A stretch of DNA of 64,000 bases from contig CAJTTT010000007.1 of the NCBI GenBank assembly GCA_910579285.1, positions 1-64,000 of the forward strand, given 5' to 3'. The notes under the pieces were generated by a model that saw only the letters and a list, made by a program, of their open reading frames with translations, searched no databases and was not told where the DNA came from. Every line of letters starts with the position of its first letter. Position 1 is the stretch's first letter. A program made the position numbers and the translations under genes. Source of the stretch: an uncultured Lachnospiraceae bacterium. Its GTDB lineage: Bacteria; Bacillota; Clostridia; Lachnospirales; Lachnospiraceae. Shown in pieces: positions 9,269-17,414 of the stretch.

Positions 9269-10441
9269 TTATTTTCCCGTTGCCTGCCAAATGGCCTTTC
9301 CCGTCAAACGCTCCGTTTTTTTCATCTCTTCTGTTGATTCCTTTTCATACATTAGCAATAAGTAAAGCATTTTATAGCCCTGCTCGTACAGAACATCTCT
9401 CTTCACTTTTTCGGAAAATGCCCGCTGTACATATTTTGTCTCTCTGCAAAATTCATATTCTTCACGAAACGTAGGTGGAATTATCTTTTTCCATTCCACT
9501 TCTTCACTTTCTTTATTAATACACAACATATAATTTGACATGCGGTTAGCAAAGAATAGACACTTATCATTCTCATCAAAACCCAGATATTTTCCCCATC
9601 TAATTTCGCGGTATTGCAAATCGTTCGGACAGTTATTCACTTCTGAACTACTTCGATCTTCCAGGTTTACAATCATAATCTTTTCTGATAATGCCGGAAG
9701 CAAAAAGCATTTATGTTCCGTTACCACAACTCTGCTGTATGACAGATTTTTATCCGTACAGGTACAAATTTCATTGAAAGAATGATCATACAGATCCCAT
9801 GCATATACGCACCCATTCAAAGACAATATATACATACTGTTATTTCTACATATAGCACAACTGATGTCAGCAATTTTTTGTGGCAGACAAATGCAGTTGT
9901 ACTGGCCACTGCTTAAATGAAATTCCAGCACTGTCTCCATATCCGTCATAAAGATGTATATACAGTCATGGTACTGTATGCCGTTGTGGAACATTATCTC
10001 CCCTCTATGATCCGCCTTTTCCTTCAGTTCCTCATACACCTCATGCTGAATTGAAACTTGTTTTATATCCATATCAAAAACAATTAATTCCGGCGTCTTT
10101 TTCGGAAACATATATAGCTTATTTTCGTATATAAATATCCCGGCATAACATGAGTCAACTCTTTCTGTAGCGGGCAATTCATAGCAATAATACTCCTCCA
10201 GATGAATATTGTACTCATGCATCGCTTTTCCAAACTGGTCAACCCAATATATACTTCCTTTATATAAAAACATTCGGTCACATATCGGATATTTCACCCA
10301 TGTATCTATATTCCTAATTTTTGCATATGAAACTTTTCCATTTCCAAGGTCCATATACATAAGATAACCTTCTACCGATATATACCAAAGCTTGTTTTTA
10401 TTCAAAACACAGCTGGAAAATAATATTCTTTCATCGTTCAT
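9269..10441 (-). CDS. Beta-propeller-like protein of unknown function
   Basis: 390 aa. No family is confidently recognised. The sequence is a series of four-stranded repeats of the type 'NKLWYISVEGYLMYMDL', 'GSIYWVDQFGKAMHEYNI', 'NKLYMFPKKTPELIVFDM', 'SMYILSLNGCVYAWDLY', typical of kelch or PQQ-like propellers, ending in a helical tail. No signal peptide is present, so it is probably cytoplasmic. It is embedded between a GT2 gene and an FkbM methyltransferase gene, so it may act as a scaffold or sensor for glycan assembly (inference). ATG at 10441 chosen over a TTG two codons upstream. Confidence 0.75.
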   Translation of the reverse strand: MNDERILFSSCVLNKNKLWYISVEGYLMYMDLGNGKVSYAKIRNIDTWVKYPICDRMFLYKGSIYWVDQFGKAMHEYNIHLEEYYCYELPATERVDSCYAGIFIYENKLYMFPKKTPELIVFDMDIKQVSIQHEVYEELKEKADHRGEIMFHNGIQYHDCIYIFMTDMETVLEFHLSSGQYNCICLPQKIADISCAICRNNSMYILSLNGCVYAWDLYDHSFNEICTCTDKNLSYSRVVVTEHKCFLLPALSEKIMIVNLEDRSSSEVNNCPNDLQYREIRWGKYLGFDENDKCLFFANRMSNYMLCINKESEEVEWKKIIPPTFREEYEFCRETKYVQRAFSEKVKRDVLYEQGYKMLYLLLMYEKESTEEMKKTERLTGKAIWQATGK

Positions 10442-10466
10442 TTCCAATCGAATTACCCCCTACAGA

Positions 10467-11552
10467 TCATGTGGTTGCATAGCAGATCGTTTCTGTCGTA
10501 AACGGCGTATAATGTCTGATATACAATTTATATTGCGGATATTTCTGCTTAATATAATGAGGAATTTTCCACAGGTCATTCGGTTTATGGTATATGGATA
10601 TGGCCAGCTTTGGCATATATTTTTCTATTGTTTTCTCCGCTCCAAAAAGAGCCTCCATTTCAGCCCCTTCTATGTCCATTTTTATATACGTTGCCCTCTC
10701 TCCATGAAGCATTTCATCAATAGAAATGGTCTGTATTTTTTCACAACCATTTTGGTCAATATTGGAGCTTCCCAATACGGCATCGTTTACAAACCCGATC
10801 TCCGCTGCATGTGAATAAGCGCCTTTGTTTATACAGATTATGTTTCTTATATTTTTTAACTTTACATATTCAGATGCCACCGAAAACATCAGTGCATCCG
10901 GCTCCATCATGTATATTTTTGAATAATCACTACACCATGTCGAAAACTCCTCACTTGTTTCGCCGCTGTACCCGCCTGCATCAATAAATACTTCTCCCGA
11001 CTGAAGCTTTAATATTTCGGAACCCGGAAAATACTGTTTATGTTCTCTCTCCCATATAGCCTTTATCAGATTTGCTTCATTGCTTACCCTAAATTGGAGC
11101 AAATTGTCAAAGGTATCAATTGATTTTTGATCCTCCAGCGTTTTTCTTACAAATTCTATTTCTTCTTTATCCTGTTCCATCATTTCTTTTAATAAAGCTT
11201 CATCATAAGCTCCACATCCCCACACGGTTCCTTGCATAAGCACTGTGGCATTAGACAAACCAGTCAGTTTTTCCAAAATTTCCTGTCTCCACTCATAGTT
11301 CTGCGTGGAAATATAAATATTGATATCCCCAGCTTCCTGCAGTTCCTTAAATGTGAACACCTTGCAGCCACAAAAAAGCTCGCCCGGTTCTTGTACAAAG
11401 GAATCCGTAAAACCAAGAACATTCTCTTTTTCAAATTTCAGATTAAGAAACAGCTTGACCGCTGATACCCCTCTGCCCCAAATAACTACTGGCTTTTTAC
11501 CAAGCTCATACAGTCTTCTTTCCACATTCACATAGTTATACTCTTTGATCAT
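10467..11552 (-). CDS. FkbM-family methyltransferase with N-terminal Rossmann module
   Basis: 361 aa. Residues 20-110 form the shared Rossmann-like module (KPVVIWGRGVSAVKLF, VLGFTDSFV). The C-terminal 200 residues match FkbM-type SAM-dependent methyltransferases: VFIDAGGYSGETSEEF (SAM loop), IYMMEPDALMF, a YIKMDIEGAEMEAL signature and LAISIYHKPNDLW. Likely O-methylates a sugar in the glycan. AGAGGG precedes the start by about seven bases; the gene follows the adenylation gene by 19 bp. Confidence 0.85.
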   Translation of the reverse strand: MIKEYNYVNVERRLYELGKKPVVIWGRGVSAVKLFLNLKFEKENVLGFTDSFVQEPGELFCGCKVFTFKELQEAGDINIYISTQNYEWRQEILEKLTGLSNATVLMQGTVWGCGAYDEALLKEMMEQDKEEIEFVRKTLEDQKSIDTFDNLLQFRVSNEANLIKAIWEREHKQYFPGSEILKLQSGEVFIDAGGYSGETSEEFSTWCSDYSKIYMMEPDALMFSVASEYVKLKNIRNIICINKGAYSHAAEIGFVNDAVLGSSNIDQNGCEKIQTISIDEMLHGERATYIKMDIEGAEMEALFGAEKTIEKYMPKLAISIYHKPNDLWKIPHYIKQKYPQYKLYIRHYTPFTTETICYATT

Positions 11553-11571
11553 CTCTATACCCTCTCTGTTT

Positions 11572-13110
11572 TCACGCCCAGGACTCTAAATATTTACTCA
11601 AATACGTTCTATCCACTTTCCCATTTGCATTTTTAGGCAGTTCGTCCACATACACAAACTTATTTGGTATCATGTACCCTGGAAGATACTTTCTCAGTTC
11701 CTGCCTGACCAGAGAATCTTCCATTTTTATGTCCGACGCTATATAAGCAACCAGCTTAGACATATTATTTCTGGAAACTGTATGAATTACCGCGCACTGC
11801 TTCACACTCTGTATCTTTATCAATGCGTGTTCAATCTCTTCCAGTTCAATCCGATATCCCATATGCTTAATCTGATTGTCAGCTCTCCCTACAAAATACA
11901 GTTTTCCATCCCTTACCTCGACCAGATCGCCTGTCCGATACATTTTGGCATAAAATGCCTGGATTCCTGTATAGCGGACAAACGACCGCTGTGTGCGTTC
12001 AGCATCGTTATAATACCCTAGCGCTAATTGATCCCCCATCAGACACAATTCCCCGCAGTCTGCCGGTTGGTCCGATTCATCCAAAATAACATAGTCAAAA
12101 TTAGGCGCAATTTCTCCTAGCGGCGCCAGGCCCTCCGCCTCCATATCTTCCTTTTGAATCAGGTAAGCGGAACATATGCACGTTCCCTCTGTCGGCCCAT
12201 ATACGTTATAAAAATCCGCCGTGCTGCCATATATGCCATACAGCTTTCGAAGAAGTTCTTTCGGATACCCTTCTCCACCGAATGAAAAAATCCGTATATT
12301 TTCCAATATTTCCTTTGTAAGCAGCTTTAAATTGGTCAGATAAATCAGCATGGAAGGAACACTGAACCAAAAGGTACATTTTGTATCATGGATAATCTGC
12401 AGCATCTCTTTGGGATTCTCGACAATATCTTTTGAAAATGCCGCCATAGTAATGCCGTTAAATACAGAACAGTAAAAATCGAACACAGAGTTGTCAAAAT
12501 AAATGGGATTGACATTGGTCATAATATCATCCGGGCTCAATTGATATGTCTCCCTGCCCCAGGAAATGAAATTCAGCAGGCTTCTCTGACTGATCAATAC
12601 TCCTTTGGGTATGCCAGTCGATCCGGAAGTAAACATGATATATGCAGGATTACTTCCCGACACATCCGTAATCAGATTCCTGTCCAGATCTTCCTCTCCT
12701 TCCAGAAAATCCTTATCCTTGTCGGCCGCAAAGTAATTAAGCTGTAATTCTATACACAGGGTTTCTATTTCCGAATTGTGTTCGTCCGCAAAAATCATTT
12801 TGGGCGATGCTGTCTCAAATATTTTTCGTATCCGTTCCTGTGGGTTTGTGTAATCAAAATTCGTATATATGACACCCAGCTTTAAACAGGCCAGCATCAT
12901 GGCAAAACCCAATGGCGATTTTCGATTTTGAATCGCCACTACATCCAGTTTTTTCAGACCGCTTTTTATTAGAAAGCAGGCCATTTTATCTGATAAGCTG
13001 TTCAGTTCACGAAACGTGACACGGTCTTTCCCATCAAATACAATCGCAGTCTTGCCGCCATACTGTTCGCATATATTTTCAAAAGCCTGTCCCAGATTAT
13101 GTATATACAT
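11572..13110 (-). CDS. Amino-acid/acyl adenylation enzyme (ANL superfamily)
   Basis: 512 aa, the length of a stand-alone adenylation protein such as DltA. Core motifs are complete: FTSGSTGIPKG (P-loop, residues about 155), YNVYGPTEGTC, YRTGDLVEVRDGKLYFVGRADNQIK (split here as YRTGDLVEV and GRADNQIKHMGYRIELEEIE), and a C-terminal NANGKVDRTYL with the catalytic lysine. It should activate an amino or other carboxylic acid with ATP and load it on a carrier protein. The 76-aa carrier at 17169 in the same operon is the obvious partner, suggesting an aminoacyl or acyl decoration on the glycan. No condensation or thioesterase domain is attached. Confidence 0.9.
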   Translation of the reverse strand: MYIHNLGQAFENICEQYGGKTAIVFDGKDRVTFRELNSLSDKMACFLIKSGLKKLDVVAIQNRKSPLGFAMMLACLKLGVIYTNFDYTNPQERIRKIFETASPKMIFADEHNSEIETLCIELQLNYFAADKDKDFLEGEEDLDRNLITDVSGSNPAYIMFTSGSTGIPKGVLISQRSLLNFISWGRETYQLSPDDIMTNVNPIYFDNSVFDFYCSVFNGITMAAFSKDIVENPKEMLQIIHDTKCTFWFSVPSMLIYLTNLKLLTKEILENIRIFSFGGEGYPKELLRKLYGIYGSTADFYNVYGPTEGTCICSAYLIQKEDMEAEGLAPLGEIAPNFDYVILDESDQPADCGELCLMGDQLALGYYNDAERTQRSFVRYTGIQAFYAKMYRTGDLVEVRDGKLYFVGRADNQIKHMGYRIELEEIEHALIKIQSVKQCAVIHTVSRNNMSKLVAYIASDIKMEDSLVRQELRKYLPGYMIPNKFVYVDELPKNANGKVDRTYLSKYLESWA

Positions 13111-13187
13111 TATTTTTTGCTCTCCGCGCTATATTACTCATTTTGCTATTCTATTTAAGCGGTTCCATAAGTGAAGTTTGGCCCTCA

Positions 13188-14117
13188 TCATAACGCTAAC
13201 TCTGCATATCCAAAACCGCTTTGACCAAAGCCATTGCCGTTATAAAACATGAAATATTTATCTTTTGCCTTTACTACACAAGGATATGCCATCATTTTTG
13301 AGTCAAACCCATCATCAGACTTTTCTATTCCCGCCTTACTGTCGTCTCTGTTCCAATGTTCCAAATCATCTGACCATGCATAACCTATGGAGTATGACTG
13401 TTCTCCATCATGGTAATCTTCAACTCCCCTATAGCAAAACCACATGTGGAACTTATTGTCTATTTTTATTATTGTAGGAACAGTATTCGCCTCATTCTCT
13501 ATCCGGGTAGGCAGTATCGGAGTCCCATTTCTATCATACAGATGAATCAGATCGTCAGATTTTGCAGAGACAATCTCATACGCGCTATCCCATTTGTCAT
13601 CCCGTTTATACCATTTCGTTCCATTTGCATAAAATGCATAATAGGTATTGTTTTCTTTAATATACATAAGACCTGTTCCCGACAAAGTCTCATATGGTGT
13701 TCTGTCCAGAATAGGCCCTCGAAACATTTTCTTAAAGCTCAATCCTCCATCCTCACTACAGGCAATTCCTACCCAGTTACTATAAGGAATAGAATCTCTG
13801 CGGCTCCACCCTACATACGTCATATATACCTTGCCATCTATTTCATCAACCCAGTTTGGCATCACTCCATGCTCATCAAACTGTCCTTCCTCACCATGTT
13901 CTAATACCGGCTTTTCATATATATGAATAATTTTCGAAGGATTATCAATGTCCAGATCCATCATCGCAATGCAGCTTCTCTGCGAGACGGGGCGAGGCGC
14001 AAAATATACCCGCAGACAATCCTTCTTAACTAACACCTTTGGTATCTGTGCATGAGAATTAATCCAGCCATACTCTCCGCCTGCCTTAAAAATCAATCCC
14101 TTTTTCTTCCAATGCAT
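13188..14117 (-). CDS. Five-bladed propeller glycosidase-like protein
   Basis: 309 aa. It resembles the GH43/GH32/GH130-type five-bladed beta-propeller group: SHAQIPKVLVKKDCLRVYFAPR at the start (quoted in two parts, SHAQIPKVLV and RVYFAPR), MPNWVDEIDGKVYMTYVGW, NTYYAFYANGTKW, NKFHMWFCYRGVE and FMFYNGNGFGQSGFGYAEL. No signal peptide is visible, so it is likely intracellular, unlike secreted glycosidases. Relatives occur in polysaccharide biosynthesis loci with no proven reaction. GGGAG precedes the ATG. Confidence 0.75.
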   Translation of the reverse strand: MHWKKKGLIFKAGGEYGWINSHAQIPKVLVKKDCLRVYFAPRPVSQRSCIAMMDLDIDNPSKIIHIYEKPVLEHGEEGQFDEHGVMPNWVDEIDGKVYMTYVGWSRRDSIPYSNWVGIACSEDGGLSFKKMFRGPILDRTPYETLSGTGLMYIKENNTYYAFYANGTKWYKRDDKWDSAYEIVSAKSDDLIHLYDRNGTPILPTRIENEANTVPTIIKIDNKFHMWFCYRGVEDYHDGEQSYSIGYAWSDDLEHWNRDDSKAGIEKSDDGFDSKMMAYPCVVKAKDKYFMFYNGNGFGQSGFGYAELAL

Positions 14118-14133
14118 TGTTCCCAGCTCCCTC

Positions 14134-14748
14134 TTATTTTTCTGGCTTAACTATGTAGGCATTAGGCATCCAGGAATGGGGAACCGTCTGTATCTTTACC
14201 CCCGGCAGCAATTCGTGAATCGCAATTGTTTCCCCTGGTCCAAATTCTGTGGAATACTGATCAAAAATCATAATTCCACCTGGATTCAGTCTTTCCCAGA
14301 AAAACGGTATTGCCGCTTTCATCACCTCATACATTCCCGCATCCATCATTACCAGCTTAAAACGCAAATGATTATACTTATTAAAAAAATCTCCCAGATC
14401 TGTAATTAAGTTCAGTTTATGTATTTTGAGAATATTATCCATCTGCTGCTTTTTGATCAGCATCATCAGCTCATCATAATCAGCTTTATAGCTCCCCTTT
14501 GCTACTATATCTGTATCGTTTTCCGAAGCTTCACCCGTCCCCTCAAACCAGTCGAATCCATGACACAGGGTTAAAGATTCCGATTCAAAAATTTTAATTA
14601 ATTTTGCAAATAAAAGACTGCTTGCACCTTTATATACACCGACATCCGCAATATGTCCCGACAATCCCAGAGTCAGTTTATACAACTCATAAATAGTCAG
14701 TACCCTGTTCAATGCCATATGTCCGACATAGGCAGGAAAGTGTTCCAT
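14134..14748 (-). CDS. TylF-type O-methyltransferase, N-terminus out of frame
   Basis: 204 aa from the first in-frame ATG. It matches the TylF/macrocin O-methyltransferase group: LSGHIADVGVYKGASSLLFAKL (given as GHIADVGVYKGAS), HGFDWFEGTGEAS, KLVMMDAGMYE and GGIMIFDQY. This ATG has no ribosome site. A leader frame with strong GGGAGG starts at 14870 and encodes what looks like the missing N-terminus (EGFYEYMNFLR), but a G9 tract puts it out of register by one base. With 10 or 7 Gs the protein would be continuous and about 245 aa. Treat as a probably phase-variable or frameshifted gene. Confidence 0.8.
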   Translation of the reverse strand: MEHFPAYVGHMALNRVLTIYELYKLTLGLSGHIADVGVYKGASSLLFAKLIKIFESESLTLCHGFDWFEGTGEASENDTDIVAKGSYKADYDELMMLIKKQQMDNILKIHKLNLITDLGDFFNKYNHLRFKLVMMDAGMYEVMKAAIPFFWERLNPGGIMIFDQYSTEFGPGETIAIHELLPGVKIQTVPHSWMPNAYIVKPEK

Positions 14749-14762
14749 AAATTCTTCTATTT

Positions 14763-14870
14763 CTAATCTACCCCCCCCCTTAAAAAATTCATATATTCGT
14801 AAAACCCTTCACGTCTATGGTCAAATTTTCTTCCTTCCAGCTCCCGTTCCTTTTCCCATTTTTCTCCCAT
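14763..14870 (-). CDS. Out-of-frame N-terminal leader of the TylF gene
   Basis: 35 codons from an ATG at 14870 with GGGAGG eight bases upstream, ending at a TAG just after the G9 tract. The peptide is charged (MGEKWEKERELEGRKF, then EGFYEYMNFLRGG). If the tract gains one G, translation runs on as GGRLEIEEF into the methyltransferase at its ATG (14748). It is therefore read as the true 5' part of the methyltransferase gene in the OFF register, not as an independent gene. Confidence 0.7.
   Translation of the reverse strand: MGEKWEKERELEGRKFDHRREGFYEYMNFLRGGVD
14771..14779 (-). repeat. G9 homopolymer tract (C9 on + strand)
   Basis: Nine consecutive G on the coding strand inside the 5' part of the TylF-type methyltransferase gene. 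A tract of this length is prone to slipped-strand mispairing; +1 restores the full reading frame. A sequencing or assembly error cannot be excluded from the sequence alone. Confidence 0.95.
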
Positions 14871-14886
14871 CTCAGCCGCCTCCCAG

Positions 14887-15618
14887 TTATTTATCTATAT
14901 TAAAATACTCATATGTCCCTATCATTTTTGCCCCAGTCGCCTTTGCCAGCGCCACCGAAGCCTCATTATTTTTATAAATATCCTCAGAAACCAGTTTATG
15001 CTCTTCTCTGCATTTACTGATAAAACACTCTGTCAGTTTCCTGCCAATTCCCTTCCCCCGGAATTCCGGCACAACATAAATATCTTTTTCACATACGCCG
15101 AGCGCCTCGCCCGCCGAATACACGATGCCGATCATTTGCCCGTCATTCGTATAAGCCCCAATTGCTTTCGCGTGGTCTATAAAATCATCCGCGCCTGCAT
15201 AGTATCTGTCCGCCAATTCCAACCCAAAGTCGTCTCTGACCGCATCCTCTTTCGTCAGTTCCTTTATTACATAATCCGCTCTGTCGTCCTCCAAAGTCTC
15301 TCCGTCCAAATGTACCATGTGTACTCTTGCCGCCCCGGACGCATACGAAAGCGTCGACAAATACTGTTTCATATATTTTCCGGGTTGATACATTCTCAGT
15401 TTTATCCTGTCTTTTCTTTCAATGAACGGGCGTATCACATTTTCAAAAAAAGCAGCGTCATACGCCTCATAAGCTTCCTGGCAAAAGCCAAATTTATTTA
15501 CGACAAATGCATGGGTCGGATGATCATTATCATTGACAAAAATGCTCCCCTCTTGATTTCTCTCAATCACACTGACAATAAGGGGAAACCACAAGTCATC
15601 CTTAGAAAATAAGGTCAT
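14887..15618 (-). CDS. GNAT-family N-acetyltransferase
   Basis: 243 aa. The C-terminal half carries the GNAT acetyl-CoA motif: EKDIYVVPEFRGKGIGRKLTE with the R-x-x-G-x-G/A signature (RGKGIG), then NEASVALAKATGAKMIG. The N-terminal half (MTLFSKDDLWFPLIVSV) resembles the longer GNAT proteins of Clostridia. Likely acetylates an amino sugar of the glycan. Its start is 17 bp after a G10 tract that also carries the preceding gene's stop; the G-rich run may double as the ribosome site. With 11 Gs this protein would be fused in frame to the formyltransferase. Confidence 0.85.
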   Translation of the reverse strand: MTLFSKDDLWFPLIVSVIERNQEGSIFVNDNDHPTHAFVVNKFGFCQEAYEAYDAAFFENVIRPFIERKDRIKLRMYQPGKYMKQYLSTLSYASGAARVHMVHLDGETLEDDRADYVIKELTKEDAVRDDFGLELADRYYAGADDFIDHAKAIGAYTNDGQMIGIVYSAGEALGVCEKDIYVVPEFRGKGIGRKLTECFISKCREEHKLVSEDIYKNNEASVALAKATGAKMIGTYEYFNIDK

Positions 15619-15632
15619 CAGCCTATTTCTAT

Positions 15633-16475
15633 TTACCCCCCCCCCTCCATTTTTACCGTAATACCCATCAACTCATCAAAGACATTTTTAACTACGATTT
15701 TGTTTTCATACTGCAGTAGAATCTCTCCCCAGCGAAGCTCCCCAAATTGTTCTGTGACATAAGGATTGTTGAGAATTTTCATATCACAGCATATAAACGT
15801 TTTATCGCCGACATGGAGCCTTGCACCCTTATTTCCAGTGGAGAAAGCCTTCACTTTAGCCGCGATCGTTTCTGCAGCATCTCTGTCCAGATGTATGTCC
15901 AAGTCTGCCGGCTTATACGAATAATAGATATCTGTATCGCGCAGAACCTGCTGACCAGCCGGAAGAAACGCTCTTTCAAATGCAGCTTCAAACACATCTG
16001 CCTCCGCCCGAAAAGACATCTGGTATAGCAGTCCGGCATCCAAATCATCCGAAAAAGGAATTTCTATCTGCGAGATGATATCGCCGCTGTCAATTCCAGC
16101 GCTCATCACATGGCAGGTAGCCCCTGAGTCTTTCTGATAAAGAACAGCGCCCGGCACAGGATCTTTTCCCCGCAGGTCCGGAAGAAGTGAGGGGTGAATA
16201 TTTACAAACCGCCGGTCTTCTCTACCGAGTATTTTTTCTGGAATAATAATCGGCAGACCGTTGCTTACAAAAAAATCAAATTCTGCTTTCTCTATCTCTC
16301 TGAAAAAGCAATCCTTGTCTTCTATGATATTGTAAGCAAGTCCTTCTCTGTCTAAATACTTCTCCAGGTACGAACCCTTGACTGCCCATATTTCGCAAAT
16401 ATCAAGCTGCAGTTCCCTCATTCTCTGCAAAACAAAAGCTCTGTTTCCTGCAAATGCAAACTTTTTATTTTTCAT
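15633..16475 (-). CDS. Formyltransferase-fold enzyme (sugar N-formyltransferase-like)
   Basis: 280 aa. The central VNIHPSLLPDLRGKDPVPGAVL (NIHPSLLP plus a downstream GIDSGDII) contains the Asn-His-Asp catalytic set of the methionyl-tRNA/sugar N-formyltransferase fold. The start MKNKKFAFAGNRAF is an N-terminal Rossmann strand-loop. In a glycan locus with an aminotransferase, N-formylation of an amino sugar using formyl-tetrahydrofolate is the natural inference. The gene ends MEGGG-stop inside a G10 tract; at 11 Gs the frame continues into the GNAT gene. It starts within the SDR stop (TAATG). Confidence 0.85.
   Translation of the reverse strand: MKNKKFAFAGNRAFVLQRMRELQLDICEIWAVKGSYLEKYLDREGLAYNIIEDKDCFFREIEKAEFDFFVSNGLPIIIPEKILGREDRRFVNIHPSLLPDLRGKDPVPGAVLYQKDSGATCHVMSAGIDSGDIISQIEIPFSDDLDAGLLYQMSFRAEADVFEAAFERAFLPAGQQVLRDTDIYYSYKPADLDIHLDRDAAETIAAKVKAFSTGNKGARLHVGDKTFICCDMKILNNPYVTEQFGELRWGEILLQYENKIVVKNVFDELMGITVKMEGGG
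15636..15645 (-). repeat. G10 homopolymer tract (C10 on + strand)
   Basis: Ten consecutive G on the coding strand at the 3' end of the formyltransferase gene, 17 bases before the GNAT start. At 9 or 10 Gs the frame stops at once; at 11 Gs it reads VNRNRL into the GNAT ATG, producing a two-enzyme fusion. Confidence 0.95.
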
Positions 16476-17179
16476 TAAATAGTCAGTCCTCCGTCAACAG
16501 AAATTACTGCTCCTGACAAATAATCCGTTTCTATGATATATTTCACCGTGGAATTGATATCTGCCATTTGTCCAAGCTTTCTGAGCGGTGTCTGTTTCTT
16601 CCAATGGTCTATCATGGCCTCAGAAAGAGCCGACTTTGTGGAAGGTGTTTCTATAAAACCGGGTGCAACCGCGCAGGAACGAATTTTAAACATACCCAGC
16701 TCTTTAGCCGCAACCTTCGTGAAAGACTCAATTCCCGCCTTTGCTGCAGAATAAGCCGCCTGCCCCATATTTCCTTTTGCTGACACCGAACTGAAATTGA
16801 TTATGACCCCCTTTGTCCGCATGGCGATCATCTTTTCCGCCACACAGGCGCTCATAACAAAACAACTGTTCAAATTACTGTTAATGACACGGTTCCAGCT
16901 TTCCATACTGTGTATTTCTTTCTTCAGCATGTTTACCAGGGGTTCTGAATAAATTTCACCCGCACAATTGATAAGTACATCAACTTTCGCGATTTCTTTC
17001 AATGCATTTCTTACCTCGTCCATGTCCGTGACATCGACCTGATAAGTATTTTCCCGATCACTCTTGGCACAGTCAAAAATAATGATATTCGCCCCCGCTG
17101 CTTCCAGCGCCTCAGCGATACCATTCCCCAGGCATCCCAGCCCGCCGGTGACAAGTATATACTTTCCCTTAATTTCCAT
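16475..17179 (-). CDS. Short-chain dehydrogenase/reductase
   Basis: 234 aa. A classical SDR: ILVTGGLGCLGNGIAEAL (NAD(P)-binding TGxxxGxG), LINCAG, NFSSVSA with the catalytic Ser, and YSAAKAG with Tyr/Lys; it ends SGAVISVDGGLTI, typical of FabG-like members. Oxidoreduction of a sugar or acyl intermediate is inferred. The ATG at 17179 is preferred to a TTG at 17206; it overlaps the 3' end of the carrier protein gene, suggesting coupling with the ACP. Confidence 0.88.
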   Translation of the reverse strand: MEIKGKYILVTGGLGCLGNGIAEALEAAGANIIIFDCAKSDRENTYQVDVTDMDEVRNALKEIAKVDVLINCAGEIYSEPLVNMLKKEIHSMESWNRVINSNLNSCFVMSACVAEKMIAMRTKGVIINFSSVSAKGNMGQAAYSAAKAGIESFTKVAAKELGMFKIRSCAVAPGFIETPSTKSALSEAMIDHWKKQTPLRKLGQMADINSTVKYIIETDYLSGAVISVDGGLTI

Positions 17180-17399
17180 TTGTCTTTTCCCCGACAATCT
17201 TTTCAATCTTCGCGACGTCTGTCATTTCCATAATCTCATCCGCCGTAAATTCAATGCCAAATTCATCTTCCAGACTGACGATCAGTTCCATATGTGTCAG
17301 GCTGTCCCAGGAATCAATATCCTTCATATTTGTCTCCAATGTGATATCGCTTTCCCTGATCTGAAAGACCTCCGCTACCAGCTTTCTAACTTTTTCCAT
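17169..17399 (-). CDS. Acyl carrier protein
   Basis: 76 aa, full length for an ACP/PCP. The four-helix carrier pattern is clear and the phosphopantetheine site is DSWDSLTHMEL, with Ser in the DSL motif. GGAGAG precedes the ATG. In this operon it most likely carries the substrate activated by the adenylation enzyme at 11572 or supplies an acyl group to the acyltransferase encoded next door. Confidence 0.92.
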   Translation of the reverse strand: MEKVRKLVAEVFQIRESDITLETNMKDIDSWDSLTHMELIVSLEDEFGIEFTADEIMEMTDVAKIEKIVGEKTNGN

Positions 17400-17414
17400 T
17401 TTTCCAGCTCTCCT

